A DNA stretch of 64,000 bases from positions 62,001 to 126,000 of the forward strand of contig NZ_MLHQ01000011.1 of NCBI RefSeq assembly GCF_001999305.1. The letters are read 5' to 3'. This document shows positions 9,004 through 17,294 of the stretch, piece after piece (positions within the stretch are counted from its first letter, which is position 1; every line of letters starts with the position of its first letter). The position numbers and the translations under genes are program-made. The notes under the pieces are model-generated. The model was not told the DNA's origin. It was given only the letters and a program-made list of their open reading frames with translations, and searched no databases. Source of the stretch: Rodentibacter myodis (GTDB taxonomy: Bacteria; Pseudomonadota; Gammaproteobacteria; Enterobacterales; Pasteurellaceae).

Positions 9004-9372
9004 TTAATAGATTTCAGGATTGTTGGCAAGCCATTGTTGGATTTTCGCTTCGGTTTTCTTTTCGTTGTAACCTAGGGTCGGGAAGAGGCTGAAACGTTAT
9101 TTCATATACCCCAACAGGTAATAGTATCCCAAAATTCTTGTCGAATAGTTACTAAATCAGACCATGTTCGCTCTAATGCCCAATCAACAGAAATAGCCCA
9201 TTGAATATCTGTAAACATTCCGGTTTGATTTATATATCGCAAAGTGCCATTGAAGTAACGATAATAAACCAAGGCCCGACTAATATCGCTTTAAAATAAC
9301 TTAAGTTATAACGTGTGATTTCCAACATGCCATTGTCTAACTGTTTCACATTGCGCGAAAGCATATCTTCAT
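9004..9372 (-). pseudogene. Decayed third immunity gene of the effector locus
   Basis: Minus-strand translation in pieces matches the immunity paralogs. DMLSRNVKQLDNGMLEITRYNLSYFKAI matches their N terminus but runs into a stop after ALCDI. Then, in another frame, MFTDIQWAISVDWALERTW matches the loop. After a deletion of the whole second helix and most of the soluble part, RFSLFPTLGYNEKKTEAKIQ matches the C terminus, ending NNPEIY-stop. The ATG at 9372 is out of frame with the body. It lies upstream of the toxin gene in the same orientation, so the locus once held at least three immunity copies. Confidence 0.85.
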
Positions 9373-9414
9373 TAATAACTTTCTTCTAAGGTGATTTCAC
9401 CTTCAAAGTAATTA
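9372..9414 (-). pseudogene. Remnant of toxin C-terminal tail
   Basis: About 14 codons translating to NYFEGEITLEESY followed by TAA, the same ending as the toxin (DYFEGEIILEGNY) and the orphan tail. The TAA overlaps the ATG of the decayed immunity gene as TAATG. Upstream of this the similarity is lost. Confidence 0.75.
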
Positions 9415-9472
9415 GCTGTCATACATGGTAGCTATAATGATAACCTATTGAAATTACCTTAATTTTAGATAA

Positions 9473-9492
9473 GGATGTCAATGTGACATTCC
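9473..9492. repeat. REP-like palindrome copy (degenerate)
   Basis: Imperfect palindrome GGATGTCAATGTGACATTCC followed by TA, resembling the GGACGCC...GGCGTCC elements. It lies between the decayed immunity locus and the DsrE-like gene. Confidence 0.45.
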
Positions 9493-9558
9493 TAATTTTG
9501 TTAAATTATTCATTATGTATCTATGACATCACATCGCATCTTCCGCAAAACACGTCCA

Positions 9559-9915
9559 TCAAAAATTCAATACCTTATCCGCTTCCATTGTCCAATCGGC
9601 TAGTTCAACCAAGGTGCCGATTTCTACCCCTTCGGCTAAAGCAGATTCTGTGATACCCCGTGCATTTGTGCAGGTTTTGCAAAGTTTTACCGTTGCCCCT
9701 TGTGCGGTAAGAATTTCTAACATTTGCTGTAGATGATACCCTTCACTCGGATTTTGTTTTGCCAAACCACCGGTGACGGCATCAGACATTAAAAATAATC
9801 TCAAATTGACCGCACTTTTATGCTGTTCTTGTAGTTGTAACGCAAGGCGTAATGCACTGAAAAAATGTTCATCACCATAAGGTGAAGAATGAATAATGAA
9901 AAGAATATTTTGCAT
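9559..9915 (-). CDS. DsrE/YchN-like family protein
   Basis: A 118-residue protein of the DsrE fold (sulfur-relay-like small proteins such as YchN). It begins MQNILFIIHSSPYGDEHFFSALRLALQL and has the conserved FLMSDAVTGGLA strand-loop and a Cys pair, KLCKTCTNARGI, at about residues 79-82, the position of the active Cys in many family members. It ends ELADWTMEADKVLNF. The ATG at 9915 is chosen because AAGGAG lies 6 nt upstream; a longer TTG-start version would overlap that site. It is transcribed after the purine permease but separated from it by a terminator. No specific substrate can be assigned. Confidence 0.8.
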   Translation of the reverse strand: MQNILFIIHSSPYGDEHFFSALRLALQLQEQHKSAVNLRLFLMSDAVTGGLAKQNPSEGYHLQQMLEILTAQGATVKLCKTCTNARGITESALAEGVEIGTLVELADWTMEADKVLNF

Positions 9916-9941
9916 AATCAACTCCTTATTTTACGCAATGT

Positions 9942-9968
9942 AAAAAGGGCGAACTTCTCGTCCGCCCG
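9942..9968 (-). terminator. Terminator after purine permease
   Basis: On the minus strand GGGCG-GACGAGAAGTT-CGCCC followed by TTTTTAC, just past the permease stop codon. Confidence 0.8.
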
Positions 9969-9973
9969 TTAAA

Positions 9974-11269
9974 TTAACCAACCCACACAAATTTCGCAAT
10001 AAACAAAATAGATACCACCCAAACAGGGGCATTCACTTCTTTAATGCGGCCGGTGCAGGCTTTCATAATGCAATAGCTGATAAAACCAAAAGCAATTCCT
10101 TCGGTGATGGAATAAGTAAACGGCATCATTGCGGCGGTGATAAATGCCGGTGTGGCTTCTGTTAAATCATCCCATTGTACGCGGATAAGGCTGGATGCCA
10201 TTAAAATTCCCACATAAACCAATGCTCCTGCTGTCGCATAGGCAGGTACGACACCGGCAAGCGGTGAGAAGAAAATGGTCAATAAGAATAATACGCCAAC
10301 CGTTACCGCGGTTAAACCGGTACGCCCGCCCACAGAAACGCCTGCGCCACTTTCAATGTAAGTGCTGATTGCGGATGTGCCAATGTAAGAACCACCCACG
10401 GCACTGAGGCTATCAACCAATAATGCCTGTTTCATTTTTGGGAAACGTCCTTTTTCATCGCTGATACCTGCTTTATCGGTAACGCCCAATAATGTGCCGG
10501 AAGAATCGAATAAATTTACCAATAAAAATGAAAAAATAATGCCGAGCAAGGCGGTATCCAATGCGCCTGCGATGTCCACTTTTCCGACCACAGCATCTAA
10601 TGCCGGTGGCATAGAAATTACGCCGTGAAATACCACGGATTCGTCCAACCATAATGCTAAAGCAGTCACCACAGCGATAGAAATCAACACACCGGAGAAA
10701 ATATTCCGTGCAGCGAGTACGACAATAATGAAAAAGCCCAACACGCCGAGTAATACTTTCGGATCGTGTAAATCTCCAAGCGCAACCAAGGTAGCAGGAT
10801 TAGCGACCACGATCCCCATATTTTTAAAGCCGATAAGGGCGATGAAAAAACCGATTCCCGCACCAATACCCACACGCAATGCCAAAGGAATGGATGCCAT
10901 TAGCCAATAACGAATTTGAAATAAGGTTAAAAGCAACAATCCGATCGATCCCCAGAAAATCGTTCCCATACCGATTTCCCACGAATAGCCAAGTTTGCCG
11001 ACAACTACGTAAGCAAAAAATGCATTCAAGCCCATAGCCGGTGCGAGCGCGATAGGCAGGTTACTAAATAACCCCATCGCGATTGTGCCGAGTCCGGCAA
11101 TTAAACAGGTCGTTACAAATACCACTTGTTTATCCATTCCCGCATCGCCAAGCACGGAAGGATTCACAAATACAATGTAAACCATCGTGAAAAAGGTGGT
11201 GATCCCCGCAATGATTTCGGTTTTCGTGGTTGAACCTTTTTCGCGCAATTTAAAAAGTCGTTCTAACAT
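9974..11269 (-). CDS. AzgA/NCS2-type purine (adenine/guanine/hypoxanthine) permease
   Basis: A 431-residue polytopic inner-membrane protein of the AzgA branch of the NCS2 family, which imports purine bases by proton symport (E. coli AdeP, AdeQ, GhxP, GhxQ). Visible family blocks: EIIAGITTFFTMVYIVFVNP near the N terminus, LAPAMGLNAFFAY (about 75-87), the VGIGAGIGFFIALIGFKNMG block, LFDSSGTLLGVTDKAG (re-entrant segment) and SAISTYIESGAGVSVGGRTGLTAV. Length is typical. Which purine is preferred cannot be told from sequence alone. The usg gene ends 14 nt upstream, so the two may be co-transcribed. Confidence 0.88.
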   Translation of the reverse strand: MLERLFKLREKGSTTKTEIIAGITTFFTMVYIVFVNPSVLGDAGMDKQVVFVTTCLIAGLGTIAMGLFSNLPIALAPAMGLNAFFAYVVVGKLGYSWEIGMGTIFWGSIGLLLLTLFQIRYWLMASIPLALRVGIGAGIGFFIALIGFKNMGIVVANPATLVALGDLHDPKVLLGVLGFFIIVVLAARNIFSGVLISIAVVTALALWLDESVVFHGVISMPPALDAVVGKVDIAGALDTALLGIIFSFLLVNLFDSSGTLLGVTDKAGISDEKGRFPKMKQALLVDSLSAVGGSYIGTSAISTYIESGAGVSVGGRTGLTAVTVGVLFLLTIFFSPLAGVVPAYATAGALVYVGILMASSLIRVQWDDLTEATPAFITAAMMPFTYSITEGIAFGFISYCIMKACTGRIKEVNAPVWVVSILFIAKFVWVG

Positions 11270-11283
11270 AATTGTTCCTTAAA

Positions 11284-12237
11284 TTAATAACCTTGATGAT
11301 AAATGGCTTCTAATAATTTCACCGCAAGATGCGCAAAATTAAATCGCTGTTCATCGGCGACTGTCCAAAATTCAATGCCGTTTTCCACCGCACTTAATCC
11401 GCTAATATGCAATTTCACTTGGGCTTCGCCACTTTCCGCTTCACCGTTAATCACCGGTGTAACAAGACTGTCGTGATATTGCAAAAATGCACTTTCTTGC
11501 GGTTGAAAATCTACCTCATAATCAAAAAGTGCGGTCACTTTTTGTGCCATTCCGTAAAACACCGGCACTTGTATGGCGTGAAACAGCACAGAATTTAATT
11601 GAGGAAAAATTCTTTGAAGTTGTTGCGATAAAGCTTGGGTATGTTGTGGATGCACATCAAAGGCAAAGCGGGTTTCGCCTTCTTCTAAAGGAATACCATT
11701 CAATAAACGTGCGGTTTGTCCCGCCAATTTATTGACCGTTTCAGCATTTTGATAAGATGCCGGCAACAAAGAAGTGGCGAAAATTTGGTTAATCTCCACC
11801 GTTTGCAACAAAGGATAAATCGCCAAAGCAAGTTGGCTGACTTGCGGATCGGGCAGGCTCACGATGTTACGTTGTCTTAATTCCACAAGCTCCATTTCGT
11901 TCACACTTGGCACAACAACCGGCACATCCGATAACGCCGCACAGACGCCCTTCATATCGATCACAATACAGCCGCTTTCGGCTGCAGCCGCAATATGTGT
12001 AACCTGCTCAATATTACCGGCAAAAAAGAGGTAATTCACTTCCGACCAATCCATTTCTTGCGGTGAATGTTGCGCCACGCTTTTATTATTAAAACGTATG
12101 CCCTGTTCCTCTTCAAAGGGATAAAGCTCGACAATCAACAGCTTATCAATAGCCAATTCACTTTGTTCAAGGCTTTCGACAATTTTTTCGCATAATTCAA
12201 ATTCTGCCGCAATGGCGACATTTAGGCTTGCGTCCAT
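11284..12237 (-). CDS. usg: USG-1 protein, aspartate-semialdehyde dehydrogenase homolog
   Basis: A 317-residue protein of the Asd superfamily related to E. coli Usg. It has the expected outline: an N-terminal Rossmann-like part (LNVAIAAEFELCEKIVESL), a VVPSVNEMEL segment, and the C-terminal domain with ATSLLPASYQNAETVNKLAGQTARLLNG and FHAIQVPVFYGMAQKV. Usg proteins lack the full Asd active site: the position of the Asd catalytic Cys is not evident here, so dehydrogenase activity is not expected. The start at 12237 has GGAG about 8 nt upstream; an extension to 12342 would run into the divergent ybaK. Biological role unknown. Confidence 0.85.
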   Translation of the reverse strand: MDASLNVAIAAEFELCEKIVESLEQSELAIDKLLIVELYPFEEEQGIRFNNKSVAQHSPQEMDWSEVNYLFFAGNIEQVTHIAAAAESGCIVIDMKGVCAALSDVPVVVPSVNEMELVELRQRNIVSLPDPQVSQLALAIYPLLQTVEINQIFATSLLPASYQNAETVNKLAGQTARLLNGIPLEEGETRFAFDVHPQHTQALSQQLQRIFPQLNSVLFHAIQVPVFYGMAQKVTALFDYEVDFQPQESAFLQYHDSLVTPVINGEAESGEAQVKLHISGLSAVENGIEFWTVADEQRFNFAHLAVKLLEAIYHQGY

Positions 12238-12295
12238 TTTTTTCTCCGCTGTAAAATAAACGCAACATTCTACAAAAAAAAGGACAGGAAATAAA

Positions 12296-12775
12296 ATGAC
12301 ACCCGCCATTGATTTACTTAAAAAACAGAAAATCCCTTTCACGCTACATTCTTACGATCACGATCCAAACAATACGCATTTTGGTGATGAAGCCGCCGAA
12401 AAACTGGGGATTGATCCTCATCGTTCTTTCAAAACCTTACTGGTTGCCGAAAATGGCGATCAAAAGAAACTCGCCTGTTTTGTGCTGCCGACGGCTAATA
12501 TGTTAAGTATGAAAAAAGCGGCAAAAGCCATTGGCGTGAAAAAAGTCGAAATGGCAGAAAAAGATTTTGCGCAAAAAAGCACGGGTTATTTAGTGGGGGG
12601 AATCAGCCCAATCGGACAAAAGAAACGATTAAAAACGGTGATAAATTTGACCGCACTTGAATTTGAAAGCATTTATGTTTCCGGTGGAAAACGGGGATTA
12701 AGTGTCGAACTTGCCGCAAAAGATTTAGGTGCGTTATTAAACGCAGAATTTATTGATATTGTCGATGATGAATAA
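12296..12775 (+). CDS. ybaK: Cys-tRNA(Pro)/Cys-tRNA(Cys) deacylase YbaK
   Basis: A 159-residue single-domain editing protein of the YbaK/ProX family, which hydrolyses Cys-tRNA(Pro) mischarged by prolyl-tRNA synthetase. Family landmarks: [23 protein letters not shown], the conserved lysine in the [26 protein letters not shown] region, and the [22 protein letters not shown] loop that forms the substrate site. Length equals that of the H. influenzae and E. coli proteins. The ATG is preceded by AGGA. Divergent from usg, with a terminator downstream. Confidence 0.95.
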   Translation: MTPAIDLLKKQKIPFTLHSYDHDPNNTHFGDEAAEKLGIDPHRSFKTLLVAENGDQKKLACFVLPTANMLSMKKAAKAIGVKKVEMAEKDFAQKSTGYLVGGISPIGQKKRLKTVINLTALEFESIYVSGGKRGLSVELAAKDLGALLNAEFIDIVDDE

Positions 12776-12777
12776 TA

Positions 12778-12809
12778 AAAAAGCTCATTGTTTTACCAAT
12801 GAGCTTTAA
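12778..12809 (+). terminator. Terminator between ybaK and rplY
   Basis: AAAGCTCATTG-TTTTAC-CAATGAGCTTT, an 11-bp stem with T/A-rich flanks between convergent genes; could act for both. Confidence 0.8.
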
Positions 12810-12842
12810 CTCAAAATTGTTCCAAACTATTTTAGAAATCAA

Positions 12843-13130
12843 TTATTGACGTTTGAAGTCAATGTGAACCAATTTTGGTTTGAACGGATGACGTTGCATC
12901 GCTTGCACTTTAACTGCCACTTCTTTACCTTCGATCACCAAAGTGATGACATCAGAATAAAAAGCATCGTGAGCTTGTGCGTTGTTTAATTCATCGTGGT
13001 TTAAGATGATTGAAACCGGCGCTTCGCTGCCACCATAAACGATTGCAGGAATTTGACCGTTGTGACGCAGGCGGCGGCTCGCACCCTTACCTTGCGCCGA
13101 ACGAACTTCAGCGTTGAATTTAAATGCCAT
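12843..13130 (-). CDS. rplY: 50S ribosomal protein L25
   Basis: A 95-residue L25 of the short (non-Ctc) type that binds 5S rRNA. It starts [33 protein letters not shown] and ends [16 protein letters not shown], both characteristic. Length matches E. coli L25 (94 residues). Monocistronic, with its own promoter and a roughly 100-nt leader containing a hairpin. Confidence 0.97.
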   Translation of the reverse strand: MAFKFNAEVRSAQGKGASRRLRHNGQIPAIVYGGSEAPVSIILNHDELNNAQAHDAFYSDVITLVIEGKEVAVKVQAMQRHPFKPKLVHIDFKRQ

Positions 13131-13222
13131 TTTAATGTTCTCTTTAATTGAATTAAAAACTAAAAAATTGCAGGCGACCCAGCAATTTTCCTAAATAGAC
13201 TCAAAGCGTTGCTTTGAGGGCG
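13131..13222 (-). promoter_or_regulatory. rplY 5' leader, possible autoregulatory structure
   Basis: The rplY transcript starts near 13220 by its predicted promoter and begins with the hairpin CTCAAAGCAACGCTTTGAG. L25 leaders in gammaproteobacteria are reported to bind the L25 protein; assigning that function here is inference from position and the hairpin. Confidence 0.4.
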
Positions 13223-13225
13223 CGG

Positions 13226-13254
13226 ATTATAAAGGATTCATCCCCTCAACGCAA
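13226..13254 (-). promoter_or_regulatory. rplY promoter
   Basis: Minus-strand -35 TTGCGT and -10 TATAAT with a 17-nt spacer, about 95 nt upstream of the rplY start. Confidence 0.7.
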
Positions 13255-13340
13255 ACTTTTTCTAGGAAATTCAGTATGAAGCGATTAGAATAGACGCGTT
13301 TTTTTGACAACCGATAACGAACAATAAATAGTAGGAAAAA

Positions 13341-13943
13341 ATGGAATTTCTGATTAATTTTTTTACTGATTACGGCTATTGGGCTGTGCTTTTTGTCCTG
13401 ATTATTTGCGGCTTTGGCGTGCCTATTCCGGAAGATATTACTTTGGTTTCCGGCGGTGTGATTGCGGGGCTTTATCCTGAAAGTGTAAATTCTCATTTAA
13501 TGCTGGTAGTCAGTATGATTGGTGTGCTTGCCGGCGATTCCTGTATGTACTGGCTTGGACGTATTTACGGAACAAAAATCTTACGTTTCCGCCCAATGCG
13601 TAAAATCATCACCTTACAACGTTTAAAAATGGTACGTGAAAAATTTACGCAATATGGAAACCGTGTATTATTTGTCGCACGCTTTCTTCCCGGCTTACGC
13701 GCCCCGATTTATATGGTCTCAGGCATTACCCGTCGTGTAAGTTATACCCGCTTTGTTCTTATCGATTTTTGCGCAGCCATTATTTCCGTGCCGATTTGGG
13801 TTTATCTTGGCGAATTTGGGGCAAAAAATTTACATTGGTTGCACGAACAAATTCAAAAAGGGCAAATGGTTATTTATATTCTTATCGCCGTACTTGCGAT
13901 TTTCCTCTTTTGGAAATGGAAAAAAGCCAAAAAATCAAATTAA
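13341..13943 (+). CDS. DedA family membrane protein
   Basis: A 200-residue inner-membrane protein of the DedA (SNARE-assoc/VTT) superfamily, linked in bacteria to undecaprenyl-phosphate or phospholipid translocation and envelope homeostasis. Family motifs: FGVPIPEDITLVSGG (E-containing re-entrant region near residue 33), GDSCMYWLGR (G[DG]...Y.[LI]GR) near residue 68, and FVARFLPGLRAPIYMVSGI-RRVSYTRFVLID, the FXRFXPGXR block. The C terminus ends in a helix plus a lysine-rich tail. Closest in length to E. coli YohD. The substrate is not determinable here. Confidence 0.9.
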   Translation: MEFLINFFTDYGYWAVLFVLIICGFGVPIPEDITLVSGGVIAGLYPESVNSHLMLVVSMIGVLAGDSCMYWLGRIYGTKILRFRPMRKIITLQRLKMVREKFTQYGNRVLFVARFLPGLRAPIYMVSGITRRVSYTRFVLIDFCAAIISVPIWVYLGEFGAKNLHWLHEQIQKGQMVIYILIAVLAIFLFWKWKKAKKSN

Positions 13944-14010
13944 TAAAAAGTGCGGTCAAAAATCACGGAATATTTAACAACGCACAAAAAGAAAATGACG
14001 TGAACAATAG

Positions 14011-14030
14011 GGACACCACGCCGGCGTTCT
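14011..14030. repeat. REP-like palindrome copy (degenerate)
   Basis: TAGGGACACCACGCCGGCGTTC, an imperfect palindrome in the opposite orientation to the copy at 3832. The following TTAAAATTCAAGCAATTTCA resembles the sequence after the copy at 39285, so the repeat unit extends about 30 nt beyond the palindrome. Confidence 0.5.
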
Positions 14031-14130
14031 TCTTAAAATTCAAGCAATTTCAATAAGTTAATCATTAAGGATAAGATAACCTCCCGACTTTTTATTCTAA
14101 AATGATGACCAAATACAATGCCATATGAAA

Positions 14131-14162
14131 AACCTTGATTAGAAATAATCAAGGTTTTTTTA
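14131..14162. terminator. Bidirectional terminator between dedA region and fabA
   Basis: AACCTTGATT-AGAAAT-AATCAAGGTT followed by TTTTTT on the plus strand and preceded by a run of A (T on the minus strand), 27 nt past the fabA stop. Confidence 0.85.
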
Positions 14163-14186
14163 TTTTCATTAATAATACTAAAAAGT

Positions 14187-14720
14187 TTAGAAACTTGAGG
14201 TATCTTGAAATAATCCCACTTTCAAATCCGTTGCGGTATAGATAATGCGGCCGTCCACTTCCACTTCGCCGTCTGCCATTCCCATTACCAATTTGCGATT
14301 AATTACACGTTTCATATTAATGCGGTAAATCACTTTTTTCGCGGTTGGTAAAATTTGACCGGTAAATTTCACCTCACCTACGCCTAATGCTCTCCCCTTT
14401 CCTTTTCCGCCTACCCAGCCAAGGAAAAAGCCCACTAATTGCCACATTGCATCTAATCCTAAACAGCCCGGCATTACCGGATCGCCGATAAAATGGCAGC
14501 CAAAGAAAGGCAAATCAGGGTGAATATCCAATTCCGCTTCAATATAGCCTTTATCAAAGCTACCGCCATTTTCCGTCATTTTAACAATGCGATCCATCAT
14601 CAACATTGTCGGGGCCGGGAGTTGAGGCCCTTCAGCACCAAATAATTCACCACGACCGGAGGCAAGCAAATCTTCATAGGTGTAACTTTCTTTTTTATTT
14701 GGTGTACAAGTGTTTTGCAT
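14187..14720 (-). CDS. fabA: 3-hydroxydecanoyl-ACP dehydratase/isomerase
   Basis: A 177-residue FabA, which dehydrates 3-hydroxydecanoyl-ACP and isomerises trans-2 to cis-3-decenoyl-ACP, starting anaerobic unsaturated fatty acid synthesis. The catalytic His76 lies in [19 protein letters not shown], with Asp90 ending that block; these correspond to His70/Asp84 of E. coli. [12 protein letters not shown] and the C-terminal [10 protein letters not shown] are also typical. It lies downstream of lonH, as ycbZ-fabA in E. coli, but with its own promoter and a lonH terminator between them. Confidence 0.98.
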   Translation of the reverse strand: MQNTCTPNKKESYTYEDLLASGRGELFGAEGPQLPAPTMLMMDRIVKMTENGGSFDKGYIEAELDIHPDLPFFGCHFIGDPVMPGCLGLDAMWQLVGFFLGWVGGKGKGRALGVGEVKFTGQILPTAKKVIYRINMKRVINRKLVMGMADGEVEVDGRIIYTATDLKVGLFQDTSSF

Positions 14721-14807
14721 TTTTCTTCCTTAATTGAAATCATACTCAGTAAATTACTGACAGAACACATTCTAAAAGGAATTTCAAGCACTGTAAATAG
14801 AAAACAC

Positions 14808-14836
14808 TTGTTAGCTGAACTTATCAAACCAGTCAA
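14808..14836 (-). promoter_or_regulatory. fabA promoter
   Basis: Minus-strand -35 TTGACT, 17-nt spacer, -10 TAACAA; about 90 nt upstream of the fabA start and downstream of the lonH terminator. Confidence 0.5.
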
Positions 14837-14845
14837 AATTTTGAC

Positions 14846-14874
14846 ATAAAAAAGCACGAATTAAAATTCGTGCC
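14846..14874 (-). terminator. Terminator after lonH
   Basis: On the minus strand GCACGAATT-TT-AATTCGTGC followed by TTTTTTATG. Confidence 0.85.
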
Positions 14875-14882
14875 TATGCTAT

Positions 14883-16646
14883 CTACGATCTAAAAAAATC
14901 CAGTAGTCCTTTTTTAACCGGTTCAGCCTTAAAATCAAGGCGGCGTTGGATAAGACGGGAAATTGGTGTTTTATTGTCCGCATAAATTTTCTCTTCTTCC
15001 AAGAGATCCCGTTGGAAAATTAACTCGCAAGCTTGATGAATATCTTCCACCGGAAAAATAAAAAATTCGCCATTTTTGACCGCACTGACAACTTCATCGG
15101 AAAGACTTAATTGTTGAAGGGTGGTCGCAGGAATCATCACGCCTTGTTTACCGGTTAAACCTCGGCGTTGGCAAATGGTGAAAAATCCTTCAATTTTGTC
15201 ATTCACTCCACCGACAGCGTGAACTAAGCCAAATTGATCGATTGAGCCTGTAATGGCAATATGTTGCGGCAAAGGCAAATCGGCTAAGGCACTGGCCAGC
15301 ACGCAGAAGATCGCAAGTGAGGCACTATCTCCGTCAATTTCACCGTAAGATTGTTCAAACACAAGGGAAGCGGAAAACGGTAGCTGTGAAGGCAAATCCA
15401 AAATATTTGACAAACACGCCTGTGCAATCATCATTCCTTTACTGTGTAAATTGCCGGCAAGTTCGTTTTTGCGTTCGACATCCACCACTTCGCCATCACC
15501 AAATTGCACAATACAACTAATGCGGGAAGGCTCGCCAAATGACACCGGCGTACCGGGATATTCAATCACGGATAAACCGTTAATTTGTCCGACAATTTCG
15601 CCTTCGGTTTCAACGTAAACCTGTTCATTTAAAATATCGGCATAGGTTTGTTCTTTTAAGAATCCGTGTTGCGCGGTTTGTTGTTGAAAAATCCGCTCAA
15701 AATCCACCGCACTTAACTGTGTTTTTTGTGCCAAGGTTGAGGCATTAAGTAACATTGTTTTTAATGTGGCGGGTGAGGTATTAATCAAAAAGCGATTTTC
15801 GCTTTCTCGAACCAAAAGTTGATAAAGTTTATTGAAAGCAGAAAAATCAAGGGACAATTTTTGTTCTTCAGCCACCCGTTGCACATAGGAAACCCAATTT
15901 TTTTGTTCTTCCACCTGTGCCACCGAAACATAACTTTCAATTTCTGCATAATCGGCAAAGGCGTATAAATCCTCTTCTAATTCACCGAGTGCGGCAAGCT
16001 CTGTGCGATTGCCTAACAAAATCACTTTTACATCAATAGGATAAGCGGGAATATCGCAAGGCAAGGTTTTGAAAGGATGTGCGGAATACCAATTAAATTG
16101 TTTGGTTTGCAAAATATGTTTTAAACGCTGCCATAAATCAAACTGTGCCAATAAGGTGGAAGCACTCAAAATCAACACTCCACCATTTGCACGATGCATC
16201 AAGCCCGGTGTAAGTTGAATATCTTGCGAACTTGGATGAACCTTCACATTACCAAAAAGTTGAAATTGATCGAAATAAAGTGCGCTTAGCACCTCACCAC
16301 AAGCTGCAAAGTTATCTGCTAATGATTGTGCGGGTTCAATCCCAATATGCGGAAACGAAAAAGAATCCCCTTGTTCCACAATATAATTTACGCCCCAAAT
16401 TGACCGCACTTTAGGCAACATTTCCTTCACCAACGGGATTAATAAATCCGCATAATCTGCTTGATCATCGGCTTTTAGTACCATTAGCGGACGTATTGGG
16501 TTGCGTAAAAACAAAGAAAGGGCATTTTTTGCATTTGGCTGCAATGCCCAAAAATCAAGGGATTGTATTGGTTTTTCGTTGAAGGCTAATTGGGGTTGCA
16601 AAACCGCCCAATCAAGGGATTGTTCTTGTAAAAAAGATGAACTCAC
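14883..16646 (-). CDS. lonH: Lon-like protease LonH (YcbZ)
   Basis: A 587-residue Lon-family protein without the N-terminal Lon domain, like E. coli YcbZ. The central part carries a degenerate AAA-like region (NLAANFAACGEV..., VKVILLGNRTELAALGELEEDLYAFADYAEI). The C-terminal third is an S16 peptidase domain: the catalytic Ser is in YGEIDGDSASLAIFCVLASALA and the Lys in HAVGGVNDKIEGFFTICQRRG, followed by QGVMIPATTLQQL. ATP-dependence is doubtful because no strong Walker A motif is visible. It is divergent from matP, as in E. coli. Confidence 0.88.
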   Translation of the reverse strand: MSSSFLQEQSLDWAVLQPQLAFNEKPIQSLDFWALQPNAKNALSLFLRNPIRPLMVLKADDQADYADLLIPLVKEMLPKVRSIWGVNYIVEQGDSFSFPHIGIEPAQSLADNFAACGEVLSALYFDQFQLFGNVKVHPSSQDIQLTPGLMHRANGGVLILSASTLLAQFDLWQRLKHILQTKQFNWYSAHPFKTLPCDIPAYPIDVKVILLGNRTELAALGELEEDLYAFADYAEIESYVSVAQVEEQKNWVSYVQRVAEEQKLSLDFSAFNKLYQLLVRESENRFLINTSPATLKTMLLNASTLAQKTQLSAVDFERIFQQQTAQHGFLKEQTYADILNEQVYVETEGEIVGQINGLSVIEYPGTPVSFGEPSRISCIVQFGDGEVVDVERKNELAGNLHSKGMMIAQACLSNILDLPSQLPFSASLVFEQSYGEIDGDSASLAIFCVLASALADLPLPQHIAITGSIDQFGLVHAVGGVNDKIEGFFTICQRRGLTGKQGVMIPATTLQQLSLSDEVVSAVKNGEFFIFPVEDIHQACELIFQRDLLEEEKIYADNKTPISRLIQRRLDFKAEPVKKGLLDFFRS

Positions 16647-16746
16647 GGGTGATTTCTCATTAGTAAAATTGGCGGCATTATCGCATATTTGTGTACATTG
16701 TAAAAATCAACTGGAAAAATTGCCCTAAAATGCGTATATTGGTGCA

Positions 16747-16759
16747 GTTACCACGTCAC
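16747..16759 (+). promoter_or_regulatory. matS-like sequence upstream of matP
   Basis: GTTACCACGTCAC, two mismatches from the E. coli matS consensus GTGACRNYGTCAC, 15 nt before the matP start. Could be chance or an autoregulatory site. Confidence 0.25.
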
Positions 16760-16773
16760 TAAATAGCATTACT

Positions 16774-17220
16774 ATGAAATACCAAAAACTAGAAAATCAA
16801 GAAGCCAACTGGAAATGGATTTATTTGATTCGTAAACATCGCGAAGGTGAAAATATTACGCGTTATAACGAAAAAAGCCTGCAAGAAAGCATTGTTGCCG
16901 AATTAATAGAAAGTCAAAATTATCCTGAAAAAATCGAAAATTGGATTAAACAACATCTTTCCCCTGCCTTGCCGATTAAATTAGATCAGGCGATCCGAGC
17001 GCGCCGCAAACGCTTTTTCAATGCCGAAAAGCAATCGACCAAGAAAAAATCCATTGATTTGGAATATGCGGTTTGGCAACGCCTTTCAAGATATTCACGC
17101 AAAATGAATATGACCCTCTCTGAAACCATCAGTTATATGATTGATGAACGGGAAAGCAAAGCCTTATACGAAAGCCAAATGTCGGCGATGAAAAACAGTT
17201 TGAAAAACTTATTAAAATAA
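16774..17220 (+). CDS. matP: Macrodomain Ter protein MatP
   Basis: A 148-residue MatP, the DNA-binding protein that organises the Ter macrodomain through matS sites and links it to the divisome. Visible: the N-terminal helical bundle with NWKWIYLIRKHREGENITRY, the RARRKRFFNAEKQSTKKKSIDLEYAVWQRLSRYSRKMNMTLSETI ribbon-helix-helix core (about 70-125), and a C-terminal coiled coil (RESKALYESQMSAMKNSLKNLL) used for tetramerisation. Length is like E. coli MatP (150). Divergent from lonH, conserved neighbourhood. Confidence 0.95.
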   Translation: MKYQKLENQEANWKWIYLIRKHREGENITRYNEKSLQESIVAELIESQNYPEKIENWIKQHLSPALPIKLDQAIRARRKRFFNAEKQSTKKKSIDLEYAVWQRLSRYSRKMNMTLSETISYMIDERESKALYESQMSAMKNSLKNLLK

Positions 17221-17248
17221 AAAAGCTCGGGATAAACCGAGCCTTTTG
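17218..17248 (+). terminator. Terminator after matP
   Basis: GCTCGG-GATAAA-CCGAGC followed by CTTTTG, immediately after the matP stop. Confidence 0.75.
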
Positions 17249-17294
17249 TATTAACTAAACAGAGGAAACTTTGAGAACATTAATGTATTCTCGT

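Noticed and set aside
9559..9921. TTG start two codons upstream for the DsrE-like gene
   Set aside because: The TTG would directly follow the AAGGAG site with no spacing; the ATG at 9915 has normal spacing.
11284..12342. Longer 352-residue version of Usg
   Set aside because: The extra 35 N-terminal residues have no family similarity and overlap the divergent ybaK start; GGAG favours the start at 12237.
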